A stretch of DNA of 64,000 bases from Hanstruepera neustonica. Its GTDB lineage: Bacteria > Bacteroidota > Bacteroidia > Flavobacteriales > Flavobacteriaceae. Every line of letters begins with the position of its first letter. Position 1 is the first letter of the stretch. This document shows, in pieces, positions 49,001-58,340 of this stretch. The stretch is from assembly GCF_002895005.1 (NCBI RefSeq), contig NZ_POWF01000001.1:722344-786343 (forward strand). Direction: 5' to 3'. The translations under genes were made by a program, and so were the position numbers. Under the pieces are notes generated by a model that had not been told where the DNA came from, did no database searches, and worked only from the letters and a program-made list of their open reading frames with translations.

Positions 49001-50413
49001 CGCCCTATTATGCTAACAGCATTTACAGATGTGTTGGGCTTTTTACCAATGGCTGTTTCAGCATCGGCAGGTGCAGAAGTTCAGCGTCCGTTGGCAACGG
49101 TAGTTATTGGTGGTTTATTGACTTCAACATTACTCACCTTATTTGTATTGCCTATTTTATATCATTGGGTTGAGAATAAATCGTTTAGGTTAAAACCAAA
49201 CAAAAAAATAGTGAGTGCAACCGCAGTACTGGTTTTAATGTTGGTGTTTTCAACTCGAAGTAATGCACAACAAATCACGGATACCTTGCCTAAAATTTCG
49301 TTGAACGAAGCTGTTGCTTTATCTAAAAAGAACTATCCGCTATTGAAACAAAAACAATTGGAAGTTACCAAACAAGAAAACCTAAAATCTACGGCATACG
49401 ATTTTGGTTCTACTCAAATCTTTACAGGAGGTGAAGAAGTCAAAGATGGAACAGGAATCTACACAACGGTCGGTGTTGGACAATCAAATATGGATGTGTT
49501 TGGAATCGGAGCAAAACGAAAACTGCAACAACAACGCATTGAGTTGTCTCAAAAAGCATTGCAATTATCTGAATTGGAGGTAGAACTGGAAGTGAAAAAA
49601 GCGTGGGCAAAATGTTATCAGTCTATGAGAAACTTTCAGTTGTACAAAGAGCTTGATTCTATCTATGGTAATTTTGAACAAGCAGTTACGCTGAACTTTG
49701 AAGTGGAAGCCATTTCTAAATTGGAGTATTCAGCGGCAAAAAATCAAGTGTTTCAAATTCAAAATAAAAAAGTACAGGCATACAGAGATTACCTCATAGC
49801 CATACAACAGTTAAATCTTTGGTTATTTGAAGACGAAATTTATACTGTATCAGAAGAATTGGAAAACATTGCAACGATTGAAACTGATAGCTTATCAACA
49901 AATGAACATCCAATGGTTACTGTTTCAGAAAATCAATTGAATGTCGCCGAAGCAGAATTGAGAGCGGCAAAAGCCGATAATTTACCGAAATTGAACCTTC
50001 AGGGTGGTTTACAAAAAGTTAATGGTAATTCAGGTTTTTATACCTATCAAGCAGGAATTTCCATTCCATTCCTGTCAGGTTCAAACAAGGCCCGAATTAA
50101 ATCAGCAAAAATTGACAATGCTATTGCAGAAAGTAATTTGCTATTCAAAAAACAAGAATTACAATCACAATATGCACAAGCAAAAGAAAATTATTTAAAA
50201 TGGAAACTGTCTTGGGAATTTTACGAAACACAAGTATTACCGTTAACCAAAGACCAAAAATCAGGAGCGTTGTTGGCGTATAAGGAAGGAGAAATAGATT
50301 ATACCACCTTTACACAATTGGTAAAAGAAGCCGTACAGTCAGAACTGGAAGCTCAAAACGCTTTAATCAATTATTTAGAAAGTGCATTTCAATTACAATA
50401 TTTCAATCAATAA
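46079..50413 (+). CDS. CzcA-type RND heavy-metal pump fused to TolC-type outer membrane protein
   Basis: The start at ATG 46079 gives 1444 residues. Residues 1-~1035 form a complete CzcA/CusA-type RND permease (MINKIIDFSINNKFIIGLLT ... GLVMISGLNEL). A hydrophobic stretch TAVLVLMLVFSTRSNAQQ at about 1047-1063 looks like a signal peptide with its cleavage site. From about 1065 (ISLNEAVALSKKNYPLLKQKQLE) comes a CzcC/TolC-type outer membrane factor. The fusion occurs in other Bacteroidota, and processing into two proteins is likely. With the downstream adaptor it forms a tripartite cation efflux pump. The substrate (Co, Zn, Cd or Cu) cannot be told. Confidence 0.88.
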   Translation: MINKIIDFSINNKFIIGLLTLTIIGAGIWSMTKVPIDAVPDITNNQVQVITQSPNLGTEDIEQIVTYPVEVAMSNLPNVEEIRSISRFGLSVVTIVFDDDMGTYLPRQLVAEKLNEVKEQIPAGFGEPTMGPISTGLGEIYQYTLKVKPEYQDKYSISDVRTMQDWIVQRQMAMVPGVVEVNAIGGKIKQYEVAVDPNELKSIGITITDVFEALEANNQNTGGAYIEKNHQANFIRGEGLARSLDDIKKIAVKTINNVPITIGDIAIVQFGSAIRYGALTQDGEGEVVGGLVMMLKGANSNDVIANVKERMVEIQKSLPEGVVIEPLLDRSKLIGETTSTVATNLIEGALIVIFVLIFLLGNWRGGLIVASTIPLSLLFAFILMNVFNVWANLMSLGAIDFGIIVDGAVIIVESTVFLIASQVLKKKKITNKERDEVAASASKKMMNAAFFGQLIILIVFLPILALQGIEGKMFKPMALTFIFAMIGAMVLCLTYVPMMSALVLRTPKNDKLSYGDKFVHWVENKYKPLLEKALLKGKLITGIAVALFAVTVFMFTRMGGEFIPQLDEGDIAFHAILKPGSSLSETVETTTKIEQIVKAKFPEVEKIVSRIGVAEIPTDPMPMDLADVFVILKPKNEWTTVETKDELIEAMKEAVEIIPGVNYEFTQPIEMRFNELLEGVREDIAIKLYGEDIEVLSQKAEEITKIIAGTPGIGDMKAEATTGLPQMTITYNRDKLAQYGLQINTLNKMVQSAFAGGNAGVIFEGEKRFDLVVRLNQHNRKDISDIQNLFINLPSGAQIPLREVADISYKAGPMQISRDNTNRRTYVGINVRGRDVKSLVGEIKTKLDAQLELPSGYFIRYGGAFENLERASNRLQTVVPIALLLIFVLIYFALKSVPQTLMIYIAIPMATIGGVVALWLRDMPFSISAGVGFIVLFGVAVLNGLVMISGLNELKEEGVTNLKERILEGTKRRIRPIMLTAFTDVLGFLPMAVSASAGAEVQRPLATVVIGGLLTSTLLTLFVLPILYHWVENKSFRLKPNKKIVSATAVLVLMLVFSTRSNAQQITDTLPKISLNEAVALSKKNYPLLKQKQLEVTKQENLKSTAYDFGSTQIFTGGEEVKDGTGIYTTVGVGQSNMDVFGIGAKRKLQQQRIELSQKALQLSELEVELEVKKAWAKCYQSMRNFQLYKELDSIYGNFEQAVTLNFEVEAISKLEYSAAKNQVFQIQNKKVQAYRDYLIAIQQLNLWLFEDEIYTVSEELENIATIETDSLSTNEHPMVTVSENQLNVAEAELRAAKADNLPKLNLQGGLQKVNGNSGFYTYQAGISIPFLSGSNKARIKSAKIDNAIAESNLLFKKQELQSQYAQAKENYLKWKLSWEFYETQVLPLTKDQKSGALLAYKEGEIDYTTFTQLVKEAVQSELEAQNALINYLESAFQLQYFNQ

Positions 50414-50417
50414 CATT

Positions 50418-51623
50418 ATGAAAAAAACAGCATACAAATACATCGCAGTCATTTTTGCAGCACTTTTTATGGTGTCTTGTGGCAATAAAAAAGACCATTC
50501 AGAAAATGATGGACATTCTTACGATAAAACAGAACAAACCAGTGAAAATGAAGAACACCACGAAGAAGGCGAAGTAACGCTTAATCAGCAACAGTTTGAT
50601 GCCTTAAAAATGAAAATAGACACCTTGGGCTTACGCAATATGAGTGGCTATGTTGAGGCAAACGGCACATTGGAAGTACCACCACAAAACGAAGCTGCTA
50701 TTACTTCTGTAGTAGGTGCCAATGTAACATCCATAAAAGTAATTGAAGGCGATAAAGTTGAAAGAGGTCAGGTAGTGGCTTATTTGTCACATCCAAATAT
50801 TATAGCCTTACAGACCGATTACCTAAACGCTTATAGCAATAGCGAACTTTTAAAGAAAAATTACGAACGCCAAAAAAAATTATACGATGCAGGAGTAGGA
50901 TCTGGTGCTAATTTCCAAAAAGCAGAAGCAGAATACAAAGGTTCAACGGCATTAGTAAATGGTTTGGCAGCTCAATTAAGTATTTTAAATATTAATACAG
51001 CATCAGTTCGTAATGGGAGTATCGCTCAACAAATTCCACTACGAAGCCCCATTGAAGGATTTGTGCAAAAAGTAGAGGTTAAAACAGGACAATATGTAGA
51101 ACCACAGACTGAACTGTTCGAGATTGTAAACACACACCACGTGCACGCAGATTTAATGGTGTTTGAAAAAGATGTCTATAAAGTAAAACAAGGGCAAAAG
51201 GTAACTTTTAGTGTGCAATCCATACCAGATGCAGAACTTACGGCCGAGATTTACTCGGTAAGCAAAACCTTTGAAGACAACCCTAAAGCGGTTCACGTGC
51301 ACGCCGAAATAGAAAATAAATCAGGTAATCTCATTCCAGGTATGTACATTCAAGGAAGAATACAAACCGATAGTACATTAACAAAGGCATTGCCCGAAAG
51401 TGCCATTGTAAAAGATGGCGATAGATTTTTTGTTTTTACGGTAGAAAAAGAAGGTGAAACTTGGGCTTTTAAGCCTGTAGAAGTAATAACTGGTGAAAAA
51501 GATGGAGTTTGGATTGCAGTTACTTTTTCAGAAGAAGTATCTGCTAAAACCAAGTTTGCTTACAATAATGCGTATTACCTTATAGCAGAAATGAAAAAAG
51601 GAGAAGCAGAACACGCTCATTAA
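50418..51623 (+). CDS. RND efflux periplasmic adaptor (CzcB/HlyD type), lipoprotein
   Basis: The start at ATG 50418 gives 401 residues. A lipoprotein signal (FAALFMVSCGNKK, Cys about 21) is followed by a His/Glu-rich stretch (DHSENDGHSYDK ... EEHHEEGE), a barrel-sandwich/lipoyl domain (AAITSVVGANVTSIKV ... IPLRSPIEGFVQKVEVKTGQYV), a coiled-coil hairpin and a beta-barrel. His-rich ends (EAEHAH) suggest metal binding. It lies four bases after the pump gene. Confidence 0.87.
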   Translation: MKKTAYKYIAVIFAALFMVSCGNKKDHSENDGHSYDKTEQTSENEEHHEEGEVTLNQQQFDALKMKIDTLGLRNMSGYVEANGTLEVPPQNEAAITSVVGANVTSIKVIEGDKVERGQVVAYLSHPNIIALQTDYLNAYSNSELLKKNYERQKKLYDAGVGSGANFQKAEAEYKGSTALVNGLAAQLSILNINTASVRNGSIAQQIPLRSPIEGFVQKVEVKTGQYVEPQTELFEIVNTHHVHADLMVFEKDVYKVKQGQKVTFSVQSIPDAELTAEIYSVSKTFEDNPKAVHVHAEIENKSGNLIPGMYIQGRIQTDSTLTKALPESAIVKDGDRFFVFTVEKEGETWAFKPVEVITGEKDGVWIAVTFSEEVSAKTKFAYNNAYYLIAEMKKGEAEHAH

Positions 51624-51625
51624 TT

Positions 51626-52039
51626 ATGGAAACAATAGAACAATTATTAGAGTCAAAAGATATTCGCGTTACAGCAATGCGGTTGCTTATTTATAAGTTT
51701 CTTGCAGAAAAAGAAGTAGCGGTAACCTTGAGCGATATTGAGAATGCGTTTGAAAAGGCCGACAGGACAACGCTTTACAGAACAATAAAAACCTTTGAAG
51801 AAAAGGATATTGTACATCAAATAGACGATGGTACAGGCATCACTAAATATGCCTTATGCGAACAAGGATGCAGTTGCAATATTAAAACAGATTTACACTT
51901 ACACTTTCATTGTACTAATTGTGGAGAAACAGTTTGTTTAACAGACCACAAAATACCTCAAATCAAGGTTCCTGAAGGTTTTATTTCCGAAAATGTAAAC
52001 TTGGTAGTTAAAGGTATTTGCGATAAATGTAGCGGTTAA
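51626..52039 (+). CDS. Fur-family metalloregulator
   Basis: The 137-residue protein has a winged helix (TLSDIENAFEKADRTTLYRTIKTFEEKDIVHQI) and the Fur dimerisation domain with LHLHFHCTNCGETVCLTDH and the C-terminal GICDKCSG. Two C-x-x-C pairs form a structural zinc site. It is a Zur/Fur-like repressor. Position two bases after the adaptor gene and 58 before the P-type ATPase suggests it controls these pumps in response to metal. Confidence 0.85.
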   Translation: METIEQLLESKDIRVTAMRLLIYKFLAEKEVAVTLSDIENAFEKADRTTLYRTIKTFEEKDIVHQIDDGTGITKYALCEQGCSCNIKTDLHLHFHCTNCGETVCLTDHKIPQIKVPEGFISENVNLVVKGICDKCSG

Positions 52040-52097
52040 TAATGCACTTCTGTTGCATCCCTTTTTTACGGAACTTTGAATTTAAGACAAATAAAAA

Positions 52098-54050
52098 ATG
52101 AAAAAAAAGAAAATAAATCTACGAGACTTAAAGCCTGATTCTGATAACGGGCATAGTCACGATGATGGTCACAATCACGGTAAAAGTTCAAGTCAATTTA
52201 AAGCATACATTCCTGCCGTTATAAGTTTTACAATGCTTATTATTGGAATAGTATTAGACTATTTTGATGTTTCTTTTTTTAAGGATTGGCTTCGTATAAT
52301 TTGGTACGGCATAGCATATCTACCTGTTGGTTTTCCGGTAGTTAAAGAAGGTTGGGAAAGCATAAAAAAGGGCGATGTGTTTACAGAGTTCTTTTTAATG
52401 TCTATAGCAACTATTGGGGCATTTATAATAGGGGAATATCCCGAAGGCGTTGCGGTGATGTTATTTTATGCAGTGGGCGAACTCTTTCAAAATGCAGCAG
52501 TCAATAGAGCTAAAGGAAACATTAAGGCCTTATTGGATGTAAGACCAAAGGAAGCCAATGTTTTTCGAGATGGTGATTATATAAGCGTATCGCCCGAAAG
52601 TGTCGAAATAGGCGAAAAAATCCAAATTCGTGTAGGTGAAAAAATACCATTGGATGGTATGCTGCTATCTGAAAAAGCATCTTTAAATACCGCAGCGTTA
52701 ACAGGCGAAAGTAAACCTGACACCATAAATAAAAAGTCAAAAGTATATGCAGGAAGCATTAATCTGCAAAGTGTGATTGAAGTGGAAGTCACCAGCAAGT
52801 TTGAAGACAGTTCCATAGCGAGAATATTGGATTTGGTACAAAACGCCACAGCAAGAAAGTCCAAAACCGAATTGTTTATCAGGAAGTTTGCCCGTATTTA
52901 CACACCAATTGTAGTGTTTTTAGCAATAGGTGTTACGTTTCTACCGTACTTTTTTGTAGAGGATTATGTGTTTAGGGATTGGTTGTACAGAGCATTGATT
53001 TTCTTGGTAATATCCTGTCCTTGTGCGTTGGTAATTTCTATTCCGTTAGGTTACTTTGGTGGATTGGGTGCAGCTTCAAAAAATGGTATTCTGTTTAAAG
53101 GAGCTTCCTTTTTGGATGCTATGACCAAGATAAACACCTTGGTAATGGACAAAACAGGCACGGTTACCAAAGGAGTTTTCAAAATCAAAAACATAAAGAC
53201 TTTCGATTGGGATGAAAAAGAATTTATGAACTATTTAATGGCAATGGAAGAGCAATCCACTCATCCCATTGCTAAAGCTATTATGGAATACCAGAAAGGA
53301 ACCAACAATTTTGAAGCAAATAAGGTTTCTGAAGTTGCAGGAAAAGGGTTAAAAGGTATGGTAAAAGGTAAAGAAGTTTTGGTTGGAAATAAAGCGTTAA
53401 TGGTGTCCAATAATATAGAAGTACCTAATGAAACTGAATCTATTGTAGAATCTATTGTCTTGGTAGCTATTGATACTATTTTTGCAGGTTATGTGGTAAT
53501 TGCGGACGAATTAAAGGAGGATGCTAAAGAAACCATATCAAGTTTACATAGGGTAGGGATTAAAAAAATAATGATGCTTTCAGGCGATAAAGATTCCATA
53601 ACCCAACAAGTGGCAAAGGATTTAAATATAGAAAATGCCAAGGGAGGTTTATTGCCAGAGGATAAATTAAATGAAGTTGAAACATTAAAGAAAAATCCAG
53701 AAAATAAAGTAGCCTTCATTGGTGATGGTATCAATGATGCACCCGTTTTGGCAGCAAGTGATTTAGGTATAGCAATGGGCGGATTAGGTAGCGATGTAGC
53801 CATAGAAACAGCCGATGTTATCATTCAAACCGACCAACCTTCAAAAGTAGTGAGAGCTATTAAAATAGGCAGTTCCACTCGAAAAATTGTATGGCAGAAT
53901 ATCATTTTGGCTTTTGGTATTAAAGTAATTGTACTGATTTTGGGAGCAGGAGGTTTGGCAACAATGTGGGAAGCTGTATTTGCAGACGTAGGCGTGGCTT
54001 TATTAGCAATTCTAAATGCGGTAAGGTTACAGAAAATGAAATGGAGTTGA
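52098..54050 (+). CDS. Heavy-metal P1B-type ATPase (Zn/Cd/Co type)
   Basis: The 650-residue protein has a His-rich N-terminus (DSDNGHSHDDGHNHG) instead of an HMA domain, then eight helices. The P-type motifs are intact: TGES in ALTGESKP, the transmembrane SCPCALVIS, phosphorylation site DKTGTVTKG near residue 352, STHPIAKAI, and GDGINDAPVLAASD. It exports divalent soft cations with ATP. A weak promoter (TTGCATCC ... AACTTTG) lies upstream. It follows the Fur gene in the same orientation. Confidence 0.88.
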   Translation: MKKKKINLRDLKPDSDNGHSHDDGHNHGKSSSQFKAYIPAVISFTMLIIGIVLDYFDVSFFKDWLRIIWYGIAYLPVGFPVVKEGWESIKKGDVFTEFFLMSIATIGAFIIGEYPEGVAVMLFYAVGELFQNAAVNRAKGNIKALLDVRPKEANVFRDGDYISVSPESVEIGEKIQIRVGEKIPLDGMLLSEKASLNTAALTGESKPDTINKKSKVYAGSINLQSVIEVEVTSKFEDSSIARILDLVQNATARKSKTELFIRKFARIYTPIVVFLAIGVTFLPYFFVEDYVFRDWLYRALIFLVISCPCALVISIPLGYFGGLGAASKNGILFKGASFLDAMTKINTLVMDKTGTVTKGVFKIKNIKTFDWDEKEFMNYLMAMEEQSTHPIAKAIMEYQKGTNNFEANKVSEVAGKGLKGMVKGKEVLVGNKALMVSNNIEVPNETESIVESIVLVAIDTIFAGYVVIADELKEDAKETISSLHRVGIKKIMMLSGDKDSITQQVAKDLNIENAKGGLLPEDKLNEVETLKKNPENKVAFIGDGINDAPVLAASDLGIAMGGLGSDVAIETADVIIQTDQPSKVVRAIKIGSSTRKIVWQNIILAFGIKVIVLILGAGGLATMWEAVFADVGVALLAILNAVRLQKMKWS

Positions 54051-54110
54051 GCATTAAACTTCTGTTAATTAAATGAGTATTTGTTAAAATTTCGTAACTT
54101 CGCAATTACA

Positions 54111-54524
54111 ATGAAGCAAGTATTCCATAAAATATTGTCCTTGTCAATGGCAATTGTAGTGTTGTTTTCAACACTTTCATTTACAATTAATATGCATTAT
54201 TGTGGTGGTACTTTAGTAGAAACAGCACTGTTTCAAAAAGCTAAAGGTTGCGGAATGGAAATGGGCAACCCTTCAACTGAAAGCTGTTCAATTACAAAGA
54301 AAAATTGTTGTGACGATAAGCAATTATCTATTGAGGGTCAAGATGAGTTACAACTAACTGTTGACAAAATTACATTTGAGCAACAACTATTTATTGCTTC
54401 ATTTGTTTACACTTATATTAACCTTTTTGAAGGGTTAGAAAAAAACGTTTCTTCTTACGAAGAATACAAACCGCCACTCGTCATAAGGCGCATCTACAAG
54501 ATTGACGAGACCTATTTAATTTGA
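54111..54524 (+). CDS. HYC_CC_PP-type small exported protein
   Basis: The start at ATG 54111 gives 137 residues. It has a signal peptide (KILSLSMAIVVLFSTLSFT) followed by NMHYCGGTLVETALF, KGCGMEM and KKNCCDDK, and ends with a PP motif (EYKPPLVIRR). This H-Y-C ... C-C ... P-P pattern is typical of a Bacteroidota family found with metal pumps. A periplasmic metal-binding role is likely but unproven. Confidence 0.7.
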   Translation: MKQVFHKILSLSMAIVVLFSTLSFTINMHYCGGTLVETALFQKAKGCGMEMGNPSTESCSITKKNCCDDKQLSIEGQDELQLTVDKITFEQQLFIASFVYTYINLFEGLEKNVSSYEEYKPPLVIRRIYKIDETYLI

Positions 54525-54632
54525 TTCTTAAACTTTAGACTGTGTTATCCTATGGCTTTATGTCAAAAGGATAATTTGCTGTATTCGGTGTTGTCCTAAC
54601 GCCAATGTCTAACTGTTTAATTATCAAAACCA

Positions 54633-57600
54633 ATGCTAAACAAAAGCATCAAATTCTTAATAGAAAATAAACTCGTAGCAGTTTTATTACTTGTCCTTTT
54701 CATAGGTTGGGGTACTGTAAATGCACCTTTTAATTGGGATACAGGTTTTTTACCAAGTAATCCTGTAGCGGTCGATGCTATTCCAGATATAGGTGAAAAC
54801 CAACAAATTGTATTTACCAAATGGGATGGTCGTTCACCACAAGATATTGAAGACCAAATTACCTATCCATTAACCACATCATTGTTGGGTATTCCTGGAG
54901 TAAAAACCATACGCAGCTCGTCTATGTTTGGCTTTTCAAGTATCTATATCATTTTTGAAGAAGACATAGAGTTTTACTGGAGTAGAAGTCGTATTCTCGA
55001 AAAACTCAATTCATTACCAAGTGGTTTATTACCAGAGGGTGTTAATCCTGCGTTGGGTCCAGATGCTACAGGATTAGGCCAAATATTTTGGTACACACTC
55101 GAAGGTCGTGACGAAAACGGAAATGTAACGGGTGGTTGGGATTTGCACGAATTACGAAGCATACAAGATTACTATGTAAAATATGCCTTGTCTTCTGCAA
55201 GTGGTGTTTCCGAGGTTGCATCTATTGGTGGTTACGTGCAAGAATACCAAGTGGATGTAAACCCAGAACTAATGCGACAATATAATATTGGTTTGCACCA
55301 TATTGTAAAAGCAGTTAAAGAAAGTAACCGAGATATTGGAGCACAAACATTAGAAATCAATCAAGCCGAATATCTGGTACGTGGTTTGGGTTATGTGAAA
55401 TCCATAGCAGACATCGAAAATGCAGTTATAACTTCAGAAGATTACACAGCTATCAAAATTAAAGATGTGGCAAAAGTGTCTTTAGGTCCTGCAACAAGAC
55501 GTGGAATTTTAGACAAAGAAGGTGCAGAAGTGGTTGGTGGTGTTGTAGTAGCACGTTATGGCGCTAACCCAATGGAAGTGATTAATAATGTAAAAGCCAA
55601 AATAAACGAATTAAGCGCAGGACTACCTACAAAAACGTTGGCAGATGGTAGAACATCACAAGTAACTATAGTACCATTTTACGACCGTACAGAATTGATT
55701 CAAGAAACATTGGGTACACTCAATGAAGCCTTAACTTTAGAAATACTCATTACCATTTTGGTCATTATCATAATGGTATTTAATCTTCGTGCTTCCGTAT
55801 TGATTTCAGGGCTATTACCTGTTGCGGTGTTAATGGTATTTATAGCAATGAAGCTCTTTGGTGTCGATGCCAATATTGTTGCTTTATCTGGAATCGCAAT
55901 TGCAATTGGTACAATGGTAGATGTTGGTGTCATACTTTCAGAAAACATCGTAAGGCATTTAGACGAAAACGAAAACAAATTACCAATAAACACAGTCGTT
56001 TACAACGCAACAGCAGAAGTATCTGGTGCAATCGTAACCGCAGTAATGACAACCATTATCAGTTTTATTCCTGTATTTACAATGATTGGTGCAGAAGGAA
56101 AACTATTTAGGCCATTAGCATTTACTAAAACCTTTGCATTAACAGCTTCGATAATTGTAGCCTTATTTCTAATACCACCATTTGCAGCCTTTTTATTCCG
56201 AAAAAAGAGCACTCAAAAACATTTTAAGTATGCTTTAAACGGTGTTTTAATAGTATTGGGAATAGCTGCTATATTTTTCGGGTATTGGTTAGGAATCATA
56301 CTCATCGCTTTTGGTGTGACTGCTTTACTAAATCTTCAAAACAAGATTTCAGATAAAAAGGGAAATTTTGCCAACATCATCATTTCGGCTTCGGCAATCG
56401 TATTCTTATTAGCAGAATATTGGCGACCGTTAGGTGTAAACGAAAGTATCTTCTTAAACATCATTTTTGTAGCTATTATTTGTTTTGGTTTATTGGGTGT
56501 ATTTTCATTATTCATTAAATACTACACACGTATTTTAAGATGGTGTTTAGACAATAAATTATTCTTCCTTTCAATTCCAACGGCAATCGTCATAGCTGGA
56601 TTTTTCATAATGAAGAATACAGGCAAAGAGTTTATGCCATCATTAAATGAAGGCTCTTTTCTATTAATGCCTACCTCAATGCCACATTCTGGAGTAGAAG
56701 AAAACAAAAGAGTTTTACAACAATTGGATATGGCTGTTGCCAGTATTCCAGAGATTGAAACCGTAGTTGGTAAGGCAGGAAGAACGGAATCGGCTTTAGA
56801 TCCTGCGCCATTATCAATGTATGAAAATATCATTCAATACAAACCTGAATATATGCTGAATGATAAAGGAGAACGTCAGCGTTTCAAAGTCAATGAAGAT
56901 GGATTATATGAATTAAAAGATGGTCGTTTTATTGCAAATCCAAATAACTCTGAAAATGTCACCTTGAGCGGAGTCGAAAGGTCTCAATTAATCCCAGACT
57001 ATGATGGCGAGTTTTACAGAAACTGGCGACCAGAAATACAATCACCAGACGATATTTGGAACGAAATTGTAAAAGTCACCAAATTACCAGGTGTCACATC
57101 AGCACCAAAATTACAACCTATTGAAACACGATTGGTAATGCTACAAACAGGTATGCGAGCACCAATGGGAATCAAAATAAAAGGACAAGATTTAAAAGAA
57201 ATTGAAGCTTTTGGAATGCAGTTAGAAACCATTTTAAAAGAAGCTGAAAGTGTAAAGGATGAAGCCGTTTTTGCAGACCGTATTGTAGGTAAACCGTATT
57301 TACTAATTGATATTGACAGAGAAAAAATTGCACGTTATGGTGTAAGTATTGAAGAGGTGCAAAACGTATTAAAAGTAGCTGTTGGTGGTATGTCATTAAC
57401 TCAAACCGTTGAGGGTCGTGAGCGTTATGGCGTTCGTGTACGTTATCCAAGAGAATTACGAGCAAACCCAACCGACTTACAACAAATTTACGTGCCTGTT
57501 GAAAAAGGTAGTCCTGTACCTTTAAGCGAATTGGCAACCATTCGTTATGAGCAAGGTCCACAAGTGATTAAAAGTGAAGATACCTTTTTAGTGGGTTACG

Positions 57601-58340
57601 TGTTGTTTGATAAACTAGATGGTTATGCAGAAGTCAATGTAGTTGAAAATGCGCAGGCAATGATTCAAAGCAAGATTGATGCAGGTGAATTAATAGTCCC
57701 AAAAGGCATTAATTATCAATTTACAGGAACTTACGAAAACCAATTACGTGCCGAAAAAACCTTATCGGTAGTTGTACCATTAGCATTGGCTATCATCTTT
57801 TTAATTCTGTACTTCCAATTCCGTTCGGTGGGTACATCATTAATGGTTTTTACAGGTATTGCAGTAGCATTTGCAGGTGGCTTTTTAATGATATGGTTAT
57901 ACGGACAATCGTGGTTTTTAAACTTCAGTGTCTTTGGCGAAAACCTACGTGATTTATTCCAAATGCACACCATTAATTTAAGTGTGGCCGTTTGGGTAGG
58001 CTTCATTGCACTTTTTGGTATAGCAACCGATGACGGAGTAGTAATGGCAACCTACTTAACGCAAACATTCGATAGAAATTTACCGGAAACTAAAAAGGAA
58101 ATTAGAGCATCTATTGTAGAAGCAGGTGAAAAACGTATTAGACCGTGTTTAATGACTACTGCAACAACCATTTTAGCACTCTTGCCTGTACTTACATCAA
58201 CAGGAAGAGGTAGTGATATTATGATTCCTATGGCAATACCGAGTTTCGGAGGAATGTTAATCGCTTTAATCACCTTATTTGTTGTGCCAGTTTTATATAG
58301 CTGGAAAGCCGAAGTTCAACTTAAAAGAGCATCAAAATGA
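54633..58340 (+). CDS. CusA-type RND heavy-metal efflux permease with extra membrane insert
   Basis: The 1235-residue protein is about 190 residues longer than classical CusA. The RND features are present: WDGRSPQDIEDQITYPL near the start, GIAIAIGTMVDVGVILSENIVRHL, and FGIATDDGVVMATYL with the proton-relay acidic residues. Extra residues ~525-640 form about four helices, and the second periplasmic domain has an insert with a short repeat-derived peptide (VTLSGVERS, 56958-56983). CusA pumps export Cu+/Ag+ from periplasm or cytosol. The TolC-type gene overlaps its stop by four bases. Confidence 0.87.
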   Translation: MLNKSIKFLIENKLVAVLLLVLFIGWGTVNAPFNWDTGFLPSNPVAVDAIPDIGENQQIVFTKWDGRSPQDIEDQITYPLTTSLLGIPGVKTIRSSSMFGFSSIYIIFEEDIEFYWSRSRILEKLNSLPSGLLPEGVNPALGPDATGLGQIFWYTLEGRDENGNVTGGWDLHELRSIQDYYVKYALSSASGVSEVASIGGYVQEYQVDVNPELMRQYNIGLHHIVKAVKESNRDIGAQTLEINQAEYLVRGLGYVKSIADIENAVITSEDYTAIKIKDVAKVSLGPATRRGILDKEGAEVVGGVVVARYGANPMEVINNVKAKINELSAGLPTKTLADGRTSQVTIVPFYDRTELIQETLGTLNEALTLEILITILVIIIMVFNLRASVLISGLLPVAVLMVFIAMKLFGVDANIVALSGIAIAIGTMVDVGVILSENIVRHLDENENKLPINTVVYNATAEVSGAIVTAVMTTIISFIPVFTMIGAEGKLFRPLAFTKTFALTASIIVALFLIPPFAAFLFRKKSTQKHFKYALNGVLIVLGIAAIFFGYWLGIILIAFGVTALLNLQNKISDKKGNFANIIISASAIVFLLAEYWRPLGVNESIFLNIIFVAIICFGLLGVFSLFIKYYTRILRWCLDNKLFFLSIPTAIVIAGFFIMKNTGKEFMPSLNEGSFLLMPTSMPHSGVEENKRVLQQLDMAVASIPEIETVVGKAGRTESALDPAPLSMYENIIQYKPEYMLNDKGERQRFKVNEDGLYELKDGRFIANPNNSENVTLSGVERSQLIPDYDGEFYRNWRPEIQSPDDIWNEIVKVTKLPGVTSAPKLQPIETRLVMLQTGMRAPMGIKIKGQDLKEIEAFGMQLETILKEAESVKDEAVFADRIVGKPYLLIDIDREKIARYGVSIEEVQNVLKVAVGGMSLTQTVEGRERYGVRVRYPRELRANPTDLQQIYVPVEKGSPVPLSELATIRYEQGPQVIKSEDTFLVGYVLFDKLDGYAEVNVVENAQAMIQSKIDAGELIVPKGINYQFTGTYENQLRAEKTLSVVVPLALAIIFLILYFQFRSVGTSLMVFTGIAVAFAGGFLMIWLYGQSWFLNFSVFGENLRDLFQMHTINLSVAVWVGFIALFGIATDDGVVMATYLTQTFDRNLPETKKEIRASIVEAGEKRIRPCLMTTATTILALLPVLTSTGRGSDIMIPMAIPSFGGMLIALITLFVVPVLYSWKAEVQLKRASK
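56958..56983 (+). repeat. 26-bp palindromic element inside CusA-type gene
   Basis: GTCACCTTGAGCGGAG followed by TCGAAAGGTC. It matches 24 of 26 positions with 16915-16940. It is in frame and encodes VTLSGVERS in the periplasmic insert of the pump. Confidence 0.75.
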
